The notes under the pieces were generated by a model that had not been told where the DNA came from, did not search any database, and saw nothing but the letters and a program-made list of their open reading frames with translations. From positions 992,001 through 1,056,000 of the forward strand of contig NZ_CP053348.1 of NCBI RefSeq assembly GCF_013394595.1: DNA of 64,000 nucleotides. Reading direction: 5' to 3'. Shown here piece after piece: positions 26,449 to 34,865 of the stretch (position 1 is its first letter; the number at the start of each line of letters is the position of its first letter). The position numbers and the translations under genes are program-made. This DNA comes from Winogradskyella forsetii (GTDB lineage Bacteria; Bacteroidota; Bacteroidia; Flavobacteriales; Flavobacteriaceae).

Positions 26449-26983
26449 ATTTTAGTGGTACTTCAGTCAACTTTAATTTCTCAGGAAGAAATTCAGCATC
26501 AATTTGGTCTGAAAAATGGTTTAAAAGCATTCTCAATTTAGGATTTATAAACCGTTCGCAAAAAGGTTTTTCAGGATTTTTTTGATAGTAATTTTGAATG
26601 GCTTCCCGAGACGGCTTAAATTCCGAAAATGGATACACTTGTGTAACCAGTTTATTTTCAAATTTAGTTTGAAGTGTGTTCAAAATACCTTCAGCTTCTA
26701 ACTTTTGAATTTCAGAAAAGTAATAAATCGCCGAACGGTATTTTTTTCGCATGGCATGTTGGGATGTGCTTTTGTGCGTGTGCAAATGAATTTCAATCAA
26801 GGTTTGAAGCGTAATCACTTCAGGGTTAAAATGCACAATAACTGCTTCAGAAAATGTGTTATTTTCTTCAGTTGAAGCAACATAACCTTGTTCAACTTTT
26901 TCTACACCAATCAACGCTTGAAAAACAGCTTCTGTGCACCAATGGCAACCACCGCCAAGAGCTATTTTAATTTTGTAAGCCAT
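26441..26983 (-). CDS. msrA: peptide-methionine (S)-S-oxide reductase, divergent copy
   Basis: A 180-residue MsrA-fold protein. The active site reads GGGCHWCTEAVF with nucleophilic Cys13 and Cys16. The usual GCFWC has Phe where this has His. Other family marks are weaker than in the neighbour: YRSAIYYFSE is present, but the segment HTHKSTSQHA replaces the usual THDPTSLNKQG. It overlaps the aldo/keto reductase gene and lies 30 nt after the canonical msrA. It may be a paralogue with a changed substrate (for example free or surface-bound methionine sulfoxide). Activity is likely because both cysteines remain, but specificity is uncertain. Confidence 0.82.
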   Translation of the reverse strand: MAYKIKIALGGGCHWCTEAVFQALIGVEKVEQGYVASTEENNTFSEAVIVHFNPEVITLQTLIEIHLHTHKSTSQHAMRKKYRSAIYYFSEIQKLEAEGILNTLQTKFENKLVTQVYPFSEFKPSREAIQNYYQKNPEKPFCERFINPKLRMLLNHFSDQIDAEFLPEKLKLTEVPLKYE

Positions 26984-27013
26984 TTTTTGAAATCACTTCA
27001 TTTGTTCTAAATC

Positions 27014-27553
27014 CTATTTCAACTTATCGGCATGTAATTTTCTAAGCTTTGCCAATTTCGGCTCAATCACAAAACTACAATAGCCGTAATCAGGATTGTT
27101 TTCATAAAAATCTTGATGTTCTTTTTCAGCGTCGTAAAATATTTCTGCTGCAGATAATTCAGTGACTATTGGGTCTTCGTAATACTGAGCCAATTCTTTG
27201 AATACAGTTTCGGCAATTTCCTTTTGGTTTTCATTATAATAATAGATGACCGACCGATATTGCGTGCCACGATCAGCACCTTGCTTGTTAAGGCTAGTCG
27301 GATCGTGAGTGGTCATAAAAATGATCAGAATATCTTCATAAGAAATCAAGTTGGCATCAAAAGTAATCCGTACGACTTCGGCAAATCCGCTTAATCCTGA
27401 ACATACTTCCCTGTACGTTGGCCGTCCTGGCGCTTTTCCACCAGTATAACCCGAAACTACTTTTTCTACACCTTTTACTTTCTGAAAAACGGCTTCTGTA
27501 CACCAAAAGCAGCCGCCACCAACCATGGCAGTTTGTAAATTTTTAGTTGTCAT
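27014..27553 (-). CDS. msrA: peptide-methionine (S)-S-oxide reductase
   Basis: A 179-residue canonical MsrA that reduces the S-epimer of methionine sulfoxide. Active site GGGCFWCTEAVF has Cys15 and Cys18; the conserved THDPTSLNKQGADRGTQYRS block and NPDYGYC near the C-terminus, with a likely recycling cysteine, are intact. It has no signal peptide, so it is cytoplasmic. Its start overlaps the end of msrB by 4 nt (ATGA), so the two reductases are coupled and deal with both sulfoxide epimers. Confidence 0.94.
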   Translation of the reverse strand: MTTKNLQTAMVGGGCFWCTEAVFQKVKGVEKVVSGYTGGKAPGRPTYREVCSGLSGFAEVVRITFDANLISYEDILIIFMTTHDPTSLNKQGADRGTQYRSVIYYYNENQKEIAETVFKELAQYYEDPIVTELSAAEIFYDAEKEHQDFYENNPDYGYCSFVIEPKLAKLRKLHADKLK

Positions 27554-28005
27554 TCGGCAATCTCCTTATCTAAGACCATGGATTCTGAATTGATGCAATA
27601 ACGCAATCCGCTTGGTTCCGGACCATCAGGAAACACATGCCCCAAATGCGCATCGCAAGTATTACACATCACTTCTACGCGTACCATTCCGAACGTTGAA
27701 TCTTTTTCGTACTTAATGGCATTTTCTTTTATGGGCTGCGTAAAGCTTGGCCAGCCTGTACCAGAACTGAATTTTATGGTAGAATCAAACAAGGGTGTGT
27801 CACAACAAACACAATTGTATAGTCCTTCGTCATAGGTGGTACAAAGTGCGCCACTATGCGCTCGCTCTGTGCCTTTCTGTCTGGTAATTCTGAATTGTTC
27901 TGGAGTGAGTTCAGCCCTCCATTCGGCTTCTGATTTTTCAACTCGTTTATCTGGAGTTGGATTTCCTTTTACGGAAAAGTTGATAATATCTTTCCAAGTT
28001 AACAT
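27550..28005 (-). CDS. msrB: peptide-methionine (R)-S-oxide reductase
   Basis: A 151-residue MsrB. Zinc-binding cysteine pairs are Cys65/Cys68 and Cys114/Cys117; the catalytic cysteine is Cys137 in GLRYCINSESM; a possible resolving cysteine is Cys55. SSGTGWPSF and CDAHLGHVFPDGP are typical. It reduces the R-epimer of methionine sulfoxide. First gene of the repair transcript (msrB, msrA, msrA-like, aldo/keto reductase, small membrane protein), reading leftward. No signal peptide. Confidence 0.94.
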   Translation of the reverse strand: MLTWKDIINFSVKGNPTPDKRVEKSEAEWRAELTPEQFRITRQKGTERAHSGALCTTYDEGLYNCVCCDTPLFDSTIKFSSGTGWPSFTQPIKENAIKYEKDSTFGMVRVEVMCNTCDAHLGHVFPDGPEPSGLRYCINSESMVLDKEIAE

Positions 28006-28078
28006 AGGTAATTTATTTTTTTCTATAAAAATAGTCGAAATTTCATGAAAATACTTTCATGCCATGTCGACTTTCAAT

Positions 28079-28318
28079 TTAGTTATTTCTTAACGCACTA
28101 ATCAGCTCACGCTTGTTCATTTTTGAGCGTCCGTCGATGCCCACATTTTTGGCCTGATCGTAAAGTTCGTCTTTAGTCCATTCCTCATAAGGATCTGCCT
28201 TTCCGCCTTTTTTGCCCGCATTTGGTGTGTTTGCAATGCGAGCGGCTTTCTCTTTACTATAGCCTTTGTCGCGTAAAGCTTCATATTGGTCTTCATTTTT
28301 TATCCTTGGCTCTCCCAT
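28079..28318 (-). CDS. small Rho-N-like / SAP-type protein
   Basis: The start is placed at 28318 (MGEPRIKNEDQYEAL, 79 residues); the reading frame extends upstream, but that part lacks the compositional character of the rest. The N-terminal half has KGYSKEKAARIANTP-type residues seen in small proteins annotated as DUF7218 or ChaB-like. The C-terminal half EWTKDELYDQAKNVGI followed by SKMNKRELISALR is a Rho N-terminal/SAP-like helical motif often linked to nucleic-acid binding. Known relatives are small stress-associated proteins in Bacteroidota; the function is not established. It is monocistronic, read leftward, 73 nt upstream of the msrB start. Confidence 0.7.
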   Translation of the reverse strand: MGEPRIKNEDQYEALRDKGYSKEKAARIANTPNAGKKGGKADPYEEWTKDELYDQAKNVGIDGRSKMNKRELISALRNN

Positions 28319-28515
28319 AATAATAGTTTTAAGTTGATTTGTAAGTTCAGTAATATTAGAATCAGTTCTTAATTCAATCCCTATAAAAATTTGCTGAAAC
28401 GATTTTAGATACATTTTTAATAAAAACGTTCCTTATCTTATGCTTCAAAATTATTCTTATATCAGCACCTTTTATAGGGATTAATTTTGGAATTTGCACC
28501 AATTAAAACTGCTAT

Positions 28516-31500
28516 ATGATAAATCGACTATTTTCAATACTAAAATCAGGTTTTCTACTTGTATTTTTGACGCTATTGGGCACAAACTTTTCTTCAAAGG
28601 TTAATGCTCAAGAGGCTAAAAAAGAAACTGTAAAAGAGGTTTCCAAAAACATTTATCTAACGGCCAATATGGGCTTGGACCACGCGAGATATTCAAATGA
28701 AATTCTTCAAGCTATTATAACGGCCTCTAAAGATGATGATAATGCTGTATTTATCGCTTTAGGGAATAGTACAAGACCTGAGGGTTACCCTAAAAATAAG
28801 GAGGATAGAGAAACTGAAGAAGCATTTCTTAGGTCTCAATATTTGAAACCACTTTCAGATTTTAATGGTGAAGTTATATTTATTCCTGGAAAAAATGAAT
28901 GGAATAAAGGTGGTCATAAAAATTTAGATGATTTAGAGTCTTTTTTACAAGATAACAGCAAAGCGGAATTTTGGCCAAATGATGGCTGTCCTTTAGAAAG
29001 GGAAACCTTAAGCGATGAGGTGGAGTTGGTTATGGTAGATACGCAATGGTATTTTGAGGATTGGGATAAACATCCTTACATTAATAACAAATGCGAAATA
29101 AAAACTCGGGAACAATTTTTTGTGGAATTTAAGGACGAACTTAAAGACGAACAAAATAAAACCATTGTTGTGGCATTGCACCACCCAGTCCTTACAGCTA
29201 CAAGGCAAGGACTAATTGGGCGCATGGGAGGTTTGTCTAAACAAGCGCGCTACAATAATGAGATGCAATATTTAATAGGACGGTTAGAATCATTGGCAAG
29301 CCAGTTTAACGATGTCATTTTCGTTTCAGGTAATGATAAAAATTTACAATTTTTGATGGATGATGGCATACCACAAATTATAAGTGGTGCCGTAGGGAAA
29401 ACTTCCAAATCCAATCCTGATATCGAAGATGGTCATTTTGGTACTGACCTACCAGGTTTTGTGAAACTCAATGTTTTTAAGGACGGAAGTTCAGAAGTTG
29501 AAATTTATACGGTTGAAGGTAATGAATCAACCAAGGTGTTTACTTCTAACATAAAACTAAAAAAAGGAACTTTAGAGGATTTCGATTATCACACCAAAGA
29601 TGAATTTGGCGAAACCTACAAAGATGCTATTTATACAGAGGAGGAGACAAATAAATCAGGGTTTTACAAATGGTTTTGGGGTGATCATTATAGAGACGCC
29701 TATGGTCGAAAAATAGAAGCGCCAGTATTGTTTTTGGATAATTTACCAGACAACGTTAAAGCGATCACCGAAGGTGGTGGAAACCAATCCAGAAGCTTAC
29801 GTTTAATTGATGATAACGAAAATGAATATACCGTAAGGGAATTACGTAAAAGTGGTGTGCGCTTTATCCAATCTATGATTAAGGATCATTATGTTATTGA
29901 ATATGCTGATAATACGGTTGTTGAATCAGTGGTTCAAGACTATTATACAACAGCACAGCCTTACGCACAATTTGCTATTGGGGAACTTTTGGATGCCATC
30001 GATATTCCTCATGCAAATCCAAAAATTGTGTATCTACCAAAGCAAGAACGATTAGGTCGATTCAATGAAAATTATGGCGATAAACTTTATATGTTTGAAG
30101 AACACGTTGGCGATGAGAACAAGAGTTTTGATACCTTCGGAAATGCAGATGATATTATCAGCACCAAGGATATGTTGCTGAAACTTCAAAATGACAAGGA
30201 TGCTCAGATTGATGAGTCTAGTTATATTCGAGCACGCTTATTTGATATACTTGTTGGAGATTGGGATAGGCATGCAGATCAATGGAGATGGGCATTACAC
30301 GAGAAGGAAGACGGAACGCTCCAGTACAAACCAATTCCTAGGGATCGAGATCAAACGTTTCCTAAATATGATGGTGTTTTTCCAGCGATTCTCAAAATGG
30401 TAGTGCCATTGGCCAGAAATATGCAGACTTATGCTCCTGAAGTTCAGAATATAAAAACATTTAATAATGCGGCGTATTATTTAGATAAGAATTTTATTAA
30501 TAAGGCGAGTTGGAGCGAATGGCAAAAGCAAGCAGAGAACATTCAAAATAGTTTAACGGATGAGGTAATTGATAGTGCGTTTTCAAATCTTTTAGAAGAT
30601 ACTAAAGATGAAAGTATAGCGCATATCAAATCCACTTTAAAGCAGAGGCGTGAAAATATCATTTCTATTGCCCAAGATTACTATAACTATTTTAAAAAGC
30701 ACGAGATTGTTGTGGGTACTAACAAGGACAATGTCATTGATATTGTAAGAATGCCAAATGGAAAGACACAAGTTACCATAAAACAAAAAGACTATGTCAT
30801 TCTTGATAATACGTATTCAAAAGACATCACTAACGAAATATGGGTTTATGCCTTAGATGGTGATGATGAAATTAACGTAACTGGAGACGGAAATGACTAT
30901 ATAAAAATCAAAATTTTTGGTGGAGAAGAAAATGATATTTACAACGTAGAAAACAATCGTTCAGTGAAAGTATATGATTATAAATCGAAAAACAATACAT
31001 TTAATTCTTCAGTAAATAAATTGCTGACCGATTCTTACGATATTAATAATTATGATCCCCAGAAACGTAAATATTCAAATAATGTACTGTTGCCAACGGT
31101 TGGTTTTGATCCAGATGCAGGATTTAGTGCAGGAATAACAAATACCTTAACCACCTTTAGTTTACTTCGAAATCCCTTTACAACACAGCATACGGTCAAT
31201 GCATCTTACTATTCTGCGACACAAGGTTTTGAGTTTTCATATAATGGGGAATTTGCCCATATTTTTTATAATTGGAATTTAGCTCTAGATGCTCGAATTA
31301 CGAGTGAAAATTATGCCACCAATTTCTTTGGTGTCGGCAATGAAACTAGGTATGATGAGGATGCTGTAAATATGGATTTTAATCGAGTAAAGATTGAACA
31401 ATGGCATTTTCAACCGTCTTTAATTTATAAAACAGGCGGCAATATTAGTGCACATATTGCGGCTCGGGTAGAGTCGAATAAAGTTGAAGATACAGATAAC

Positions 31501-32124
31501 GGATTTACTCAAGGTTTTTTTAATTCAGATAATGATGTTTTCGAAGATCAAATTTATGCAGGTGCAGAAGTTGGGATTAAATTCAATAACAAAAAAAATC
31601 TGTTAAGTTTGCCTCGCAGAGGAATGGAGTTAGGCGTTGTGGCAGGCTACAAACAAAATGTCGATTCTGATTTTGACAATAAACTGTCTTATATAACTCC
31701 AACTGCGTCATTTATATACCCGATTCACGAAAGCGGTTTAGCTACGTTGGCTACCAAAGCTCAAGCGAATTTTATTCTTGGTGATACTTACGAGTTTTAT
31801 CATGCAGCTACAGTTGGTGGTAATAGAAGTTTACGCGGTTATAGAAACGAACGTTTTTTAGGTAAAACAGCGTTTTTTCAGACCACAGATTTAAGGGTGT
31901 GTTTTATTGAGAAGCGGACAGGATTTGTGCCGCTCCGAATTGGTGTTACAGGCGGATTTGATTTTGGTCGTGTATGGAATGAGAATGAAGACTCCGAGAA
32001 ATGGCACAACAGTTATGGTGGCTCAATTTTTATAAATGGATTTCAAGCCTTGACGGCAAACATCGGGTTTTATCAAAGTGCAGAAGATAGCCGTATAATA
32101 TTTACTGCTGGTTTTCGATTTTAA
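28516..32124 (+). CDS. metallophosphoesterase-like / kinase-like / Omp85-barrel fusion protein
   Basis: A 1202-residue outer-membrane protein with a signal peptide (about 12-31, VNAQ). Residues 45-330 follow the calcineurin-type metallophosphoesterase fold, but metal-ligand motifs are changed: ANMG (50-53), LGNS (82-85), PGKNEW (124-129) and SGNDKN (271-276) replace the GD, GDN, GNHD and GHxH motifs. Only LHHP (221-224) is kept, so it is probably a pseudoenzyme. A middle region (about 400-740) has VGDWDRHADQWRW (about 577-590) and PIPRDRDQ, which resemble the DRHxxN and metal-Asp motifs of HipA/Fam20-type kinases; this is inference. The C-terminal 340 residues are an Omp85/surface-antigen barrel with GGNRSLRGYRNE and a terminal Phe. 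Function unknown. Confidence 0.82.
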   Translation: MINRLFSILKSGFLLVFLTLLGTNFSSKVNAQEAKKETVKEVSKNIYLTANMGLDHARYSNEILQAIITASKDDDNAVFIALGNSTRPEGYPKNKEDRETEEAFLRSQYLKPLSDFNGEVIFIPGKNEWNKGGHKNLDDLESFLQDNSKAEFWPNDGCPLERETLSDEVELVMVDTQWYFEDWDKHPYINNKCEIKTREQFFVEFKDELKDEQNKTIVVALHHPVLTATRQGLIGRMGGLSKQARYNNEMQYLIGRLESLASQFNDVIFVSGNDKNLQFLMDDGIPQIISGAVGKTSKSNPDIEDGHFGTDLPGFVKLNVFKDGSSEVEIYTVEGNESTKVFTSNIKLKKGTLEDFDYHTKDEFGETYKDAIYTEEETNKSGFYKWFWGDHYRDAYGRKIEAPVLFLDNLPDNVKAITEGGGNQSRSLRLIDDNENEYTVRELRKSGVRFIQSMIKDHYVIEYADNTVVESVVQDYYTTAQPYAQFAIGELLDAIDIPHANPKIVYLPKQERLGRFNENYGDKLYMFEEHVGDENKSFDTFGNADDIISTKDMLLKLQNDKDAQIDESSYIRARLFDILVGDWDRHADQWRWALHEKEDGTLQYKPIPRDRDQTFPKYDGVFPAILKMVVPLARNMQTYAPEVQNIKTFNNAAYYLDKNFINKASWSEWQKQAENIQNSLTDEVIDSAFSNLLEDTKDESIAHIKSTLKQRRENIISIAQDYYNYFKKHEIVVGTNKDNVIDIVRMPNGKTQVTIKQKDYVILDNTYSKDITNEIWVYALDGDDEINVTGDGNDYIKIKIFGGEENDIYNVENNRSVKVYDYKSKNNTFNSSVNKLLTDSYDINNYDPQKRKYSNNVLLPTVGFDPDAGFSAGITNTLTTFSLLRNPFTTQHTVNASYYSATQGFEFSYNGEFAHIFYNWNLALDARITSENYATNFFGVGNETRYDEDAVNMDFNRVKIEQWHFQPSLIYKTGGNISAHIAARVESNKVEDTDNGFTQGFFNSDNDVFEDQIYAGAEVGIKFNNKKNLLSLPRRGMELGVVAGYKQNVDSDFDNKLSYITPTASFIYPIHESGLATLATKAQANFILGDTYEFYHAATVGGNRSLRGYRNERFLGKTAFFQTTDLRVCFIEKRTGFVPLRIGVTGGFDFGRVWNENEDSEKWHNSYGGSIFINGFQALTANIGFYQSAEDSRIIFTAGFRF

Positions 32125-32552
32125 AACTGAAATTCTATCTCTAATAAAACGCTCTGATTGAATGAAAACTAGTATTATAATTTTAGTATAAATATAGTTC
32201 TAAAAAAAATTATTGTAATTCTTAAATAGAAACAATTTTGACATTCTATTTTTTTAATCTTCTGAAAACTATATTAAAAAACCCTTTGAAATTAATTTCA
32301 AAGGGTTTTTATCTAATCAAATAACTATTAATCAATTGATCAAAAATACGGTTCAGTTTTCGCTTTCTATTTTAGTCCTAAATTCGATGAAAGAGCTTTT
32401 TGTATAAATCTTTGTCTTCAAAAACATCAAAGCAAAATTTTTCTTCTTCTTTCAATTGTAATTCAAGTTTGCGCAATGGTATAATTTTTAAAAGTCTTCA
32501 CAATTCAAAATGCAGACACTCTATTTTAATCTTAGTCCTAGATGAGCAATGA
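32125..32552. other. intergenic stretch with a terminator and a decayed minus-strand reading frame
   Basis: Apart from the terminator at 32276-32310, this holds a minus-strand open stretch (32378-32497, about 40 codons) with good coding character (KLELQLKEEEKFCFDVFEDK) but a stop just upstream and no ATG. It may be a remnant of a lost gene. Nothing else is recognised. Confidence 0.35.
32276..32310. terminator. bidirectional rho-independent terminator
   Basis: A near-perfect palindrome around ATTAAT: ACCCTTTGAAAT pairs with ATTTCAAAGGGT, flanked by A and T runs on the two sides. It ends the fusion-protein gene and can stop transcription from the right as well. Confidence 0.85.
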
Positions 32553-32690
32553 TCAGCTACCAGTATTGGATTTTGAATATGGGTTTAAAACAGCTTCCTT
32601 TCTGTTAGTGGATCTAAAAGAGGTACGTGTTTTACCGATTCTTGCATTTAATGGTGTCCCATGTTTGGGTTGATTTTGACTTTTATTCAT
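32553..32690 (-). CDS. 45-residue basic small protein (hypothetical)
   Basis: An ATG-initiated frame of 45 codons reading MNKSQNQPKHGTPLNARIG at its start and ending SKSNTGS. It is rich in Lys, Arg, Asn and Ser, with no cysteine, helix-forming hydrophobic core or signal. An A/T-rich leader (AAATTACACT) precedes the ATG, as is normal in this group. It lies 160 nt downstream of the AraC-type gene on the same strand. The composition resembles small nucleic-acid- or ribosome-associated proteins, but nothing identifies it. Real coding status is uncertain. Confidence 0.4.
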   Translation of the reverse strand: MNKSQNQPKHGTPLNARIGKTRTSFRSTNRKEAVLNPYSKSNTGS

Positions 32691-32849
32691 AGTGTAATTT
32701 TTTTTAATAAGATACTGTGCTCTTTGTAAATGGGCTTATATAATTTCTATAAAAGATTGTATAATTAATCATAGATAAAAAACTTCAACGCTTGGATGTA
32801 ATTAAGTACAAATTGAAGATCTCTATGTCTTACTTACTGCGCAAAGTTT

Positions 32850-33776
32850 TTAATACTGAAAAGGTTTACAATTAAATTTTTCTTCAAAAATCTTATAGAA
32901 ATAGCTACGATTCAAATACCCATGTTTATATAAAATATCAGGTAAAGGTTCTGTAGTGGTAAATAGCAGATTCGCAATCTTCTCTAGTTTAATGTCATTG
33001 ATCAAAGACACCACACCACATTTAAACACGATTTCGCATCCCAATTCCAGTTTATGAATCGATAAGTCTAATTCATTAGCAATATCTGCTACAGTAATTT
33101 TTGTTGCGATTTGGTTTTCAACCAATGTAGGGATGGTACTTATTTTTTCAATCTCAGAATCTTCTAAAATTGTATGATTGTTCAAGACCAAATATTGTTG
33201 TATAAAAATATATTGAAGTTCCGAAATCACAGCTTTTACCAATAAGCTATCAGATTTAGAGCCTAAACAGTATTTTTTAGCCTTTTGAATAGTTTGTTTA
33301 ATCCTGTTATCCGTCGATGGTACGCTCATGGCAATTTGTTCCTTGGCATCGGAATTGTAATAATTTTCGAGATAATTATGAAAATCAACTTCCCTGTAAG
33401 AATCAAATAAGGAAAACTCCAAACTTAATATAGAAATGTCTTGTTGCTCACCAGATTGTACATAAAAATTACTATTTATATGCTTCGTGCTCATATAAAT
33501 GCTGGTTTTTTCTCCTGGACAAACTAGACGTTTTTTATGCTTACCATTGATTTGAAATACCACATCATCAGTATTGGGATATATAAAATGGACCGCATTC
33601 TTTTTTAAAATAGAGTTAACAAGTTTACTAGTGTCATAGTTGCAGGTCAGATTGGCAAAACTTACGCCTACATCATTCACCGCCAATAGTATATTTTTGT
33701 TGGAAATATCGAAATCCGCAATCAACCTATTGTCATTACTATCACCTTGGCCTTGTAATAAATCTAGTTTCCTCAT
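32850..33776 (-). CDS. AraC-family transcriptional regulator
   Basis: A 308-residue regulator. The C-terminal ~90 residues show the paired helix-turn-helix arrangement: ITVADIANELDLSIHKLE, then LLFTTTEPLPDILYKHGYLNRSYFYKIFEEKFNCKPFQY-type second HTH (the glycine-tyrosine and FYKIFEEKF marks are clear). The N-terminal ~200 residues are a less conserved effector-type region with no recognisable domain. The ATG sits inside the 3' end of a 58-codon membrane-protein gene (ATGA overlap), so the regulator is translationally coupled to it and may receive a signal from it. The target is unknown. Confidence 0.85.
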   Translation of the reverse strand: MRKLDLLQGQGDSNDNRLIADFDISNKNILLAVNDVGVSFANLTCNYDTSKLVNSILKKNAVHFIYPNTDDVVFQINGKHKKRLVCPGEKTSIYMSTKHINSNFYVQSGEQQDISILSLEFSLFDSYREVDFHNYLENYYNSDAKEQIAMSVPSTDNRIKQTIQKAKKYCLGSKSDSLLVKAVISELQYIFIQQYLVLNNHTILEDSEIEKISTIPTLVENQIATKITVADIANELDLSIHKLELGCEIVFKCGVVSLINDIKLEKIANLLFTTTEPLPDILYKHGYLNRSYFYKIFEEKFNCKPFQY

Positions 33777-33949
33777 TTTTTAGTCACTCTTTTAAAATTT
33801 AGGTCATGAAAAATGAGACAAACCATAACTAATAAAATACTTATTGAAAGAAAGATCAGATTAATGACCTCGTAATCATCTATCATAATAACGCAAGTCC
33901 ACCAAGAGAATAAATAAATGGCAACACTAAAAGTTACAATTTTTGACAT
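33773..33949 (-). CDS. 58-residue two-helix membrane protein coupled to the AraC-type regulator
   Basis: An ATG-initiated frame of 58 codons. It starts MSKIVTFSVAIYLFSWWTCV, so residues 4-23 form one membrane helix. A short acidic turn (IDDYE) leads to a second helix (about 29-47, LIFLSISILLVMVCLIF) and a basic tail (KRVTKK). Its TGA overlaps the AraC-type ATG by two bases, which is strong support that it is translated. It was missed by a 60-codon length cut. It could be a membrane sensor or anti-activator of the regulator; this is inference from coupling only. Confidence 0.65.
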   Translation of the reverse strand: MSKIVTFSVAIYLFSWWTCVIMIDDYEVINLIFLSISILLVMVCLIFHDLNFKRVTKK

Positions 33950-34290
33950 GTGAATTATTTTTAAAATGGATTAATAAGGGGCTGTTTTTGCGTTTCAGAC
34001 AGTAAAAATGATGGGACGTCAATGAACACAAATATAATTTTCAAAATTATGTTAATTTTGTAGTTCAACGTTTACACAATTTGGTCAAAGGGTTGCATAA
34101 TTCTGTTTAAGAACCTATTTTTATATCAATTTCTAAATTGTAGTGTCAACGAAAAAAAAGTATATTTGGAATAATCCGGACTAAAAACACTTTTAAGGTT
34201 TATAATTTTTTAGATATTATTAAATGGTTTTGTCTAATATTATTGAAGAAAATATTTTATCATTGTACCCCTTTTTGTAATTGTACCCTA
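33950..34290. other. divergent regulatory region between the two AraC-type units
   Basis: No gene is seen in 341 nt. It separates a leftward unit (membrane protein plus AraC-type) from a rightward unit (AraC-type, receiver, CheB/CheR kinase), so it should hold both promoters. A fair rightward promoter is at 34138-34168. Two GTACCC copies (34266-34271, 34284-34289) lie just before the rightward start and may be part of an operator. Confidence 0.45.
34138..34168 (+). promoter_or_regulatory. rightward promoter candidate
   Basis: TTG at 34138-34140, a 20-nt spacer and TATATTTG at 34161-34168 match the Bacteroidota -33/-7 layout within one base. The leader to the ATG at 34291 is about 115 nt. Confidence 0.45.
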
Positions 34291-34851
34291 ATGAAAATAC
34301 AGGTAAAATTTGATTTTTTAAGTATTTGTAATAATCTGCTTTCCGAAAAATTGGTGCGCTTAGGTATTAAATATAAGCTTAACTCCAGTAGCGAAATTGA
34401 AATATTGGAACGATTAAGCCCTGAAGATAAAATGCTTCTATATAAAGAACTTAATTCGTCGGGAATTCATGTCATTGACAACCATCAGAGTATTTTGGTG
34501 CAGCGCGTGAAAAACATCTTAATGGAAATAATTAAATTGGATAATTATAACGATGATTTTAAGGTGTCGGCTTATATAGAAGACAAATTACCACATTCTT
34601 ATAGTTATTTGTCAAGAGTATTTTCTGAAGCCACCTTTATGTCTATTGAGAAATTTTTGATTTTAAAAAAAATCGATTATGTCAAGGATTTATTAATTGA
34701 AGATGGCTTGAGCTTAACGGAAATTGCTTATAAACTCAATTACAGTAGTGTATCCCATCTTTCCAGACAATTTAAGAAAACAACTGGTTTTAGCCCCTCT
34801 TATTTTGTCAATCTTAAAAAACAAATCACAACAGCAACTAAAAAAAATTAA
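34291..34851 (+). CDS. small AraC-family transcriptional regulator
   Basis: 186 residues from the ATG at 34291 (MKIQVKFDF). A TTG 48 nt upstream is also in frame, but the residues it adds (FYHCTPFCNC) are not family-like. The C-terminal part is the AraC-type DNA-binding domain: FKVSAYIEDKLPHSYSYLSRVF, then GLSLTEIAYKLNYSSVSHLSRQFKKTTGFSPSYF, with the second HTH very clear. Such small proteins lack an effector domain and are usually tied to a partner signalling gene; here a receiver protein and a giant kinase follow. The gap to the receiver gene is 14 nt, so they are cotranscribed. Confidence 0.85.
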   Translation: MKIQVKFDFLSICNNLLSEKLVRLGIKYKLNSSSEIEILERLSPEDKMLLYKELNSSGIHVIDNHQSILVQRVKNILMEIIKLDNYNDDFKVSAYIEDKLPHSYSYLSRVFSEATFMSIEKFLILKKIDYVKDLLIEDGLSLTEIAYKLNYSSVSHLSRQFKKTTGFSPSYFVNLKKQITTATKKN

Positions 34852-34865
34852 CCTTCACTTAGCGG

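Noticed and set aside
32378..32497. Minus-strand open stretch of about 40 codons with coding-like composition
   Set aside because: It has an in-frame stop immediately upstream and no ATG, so it was recorded only as a possible gene remnant within the intergenic entry.
34243..34290. TTG-started extension of the second AraC-type regulator
   Set aside because: It adds Cys-rich residues (HCTPFCNC) with no family support; ATG 34291 follows directly and is preferred.
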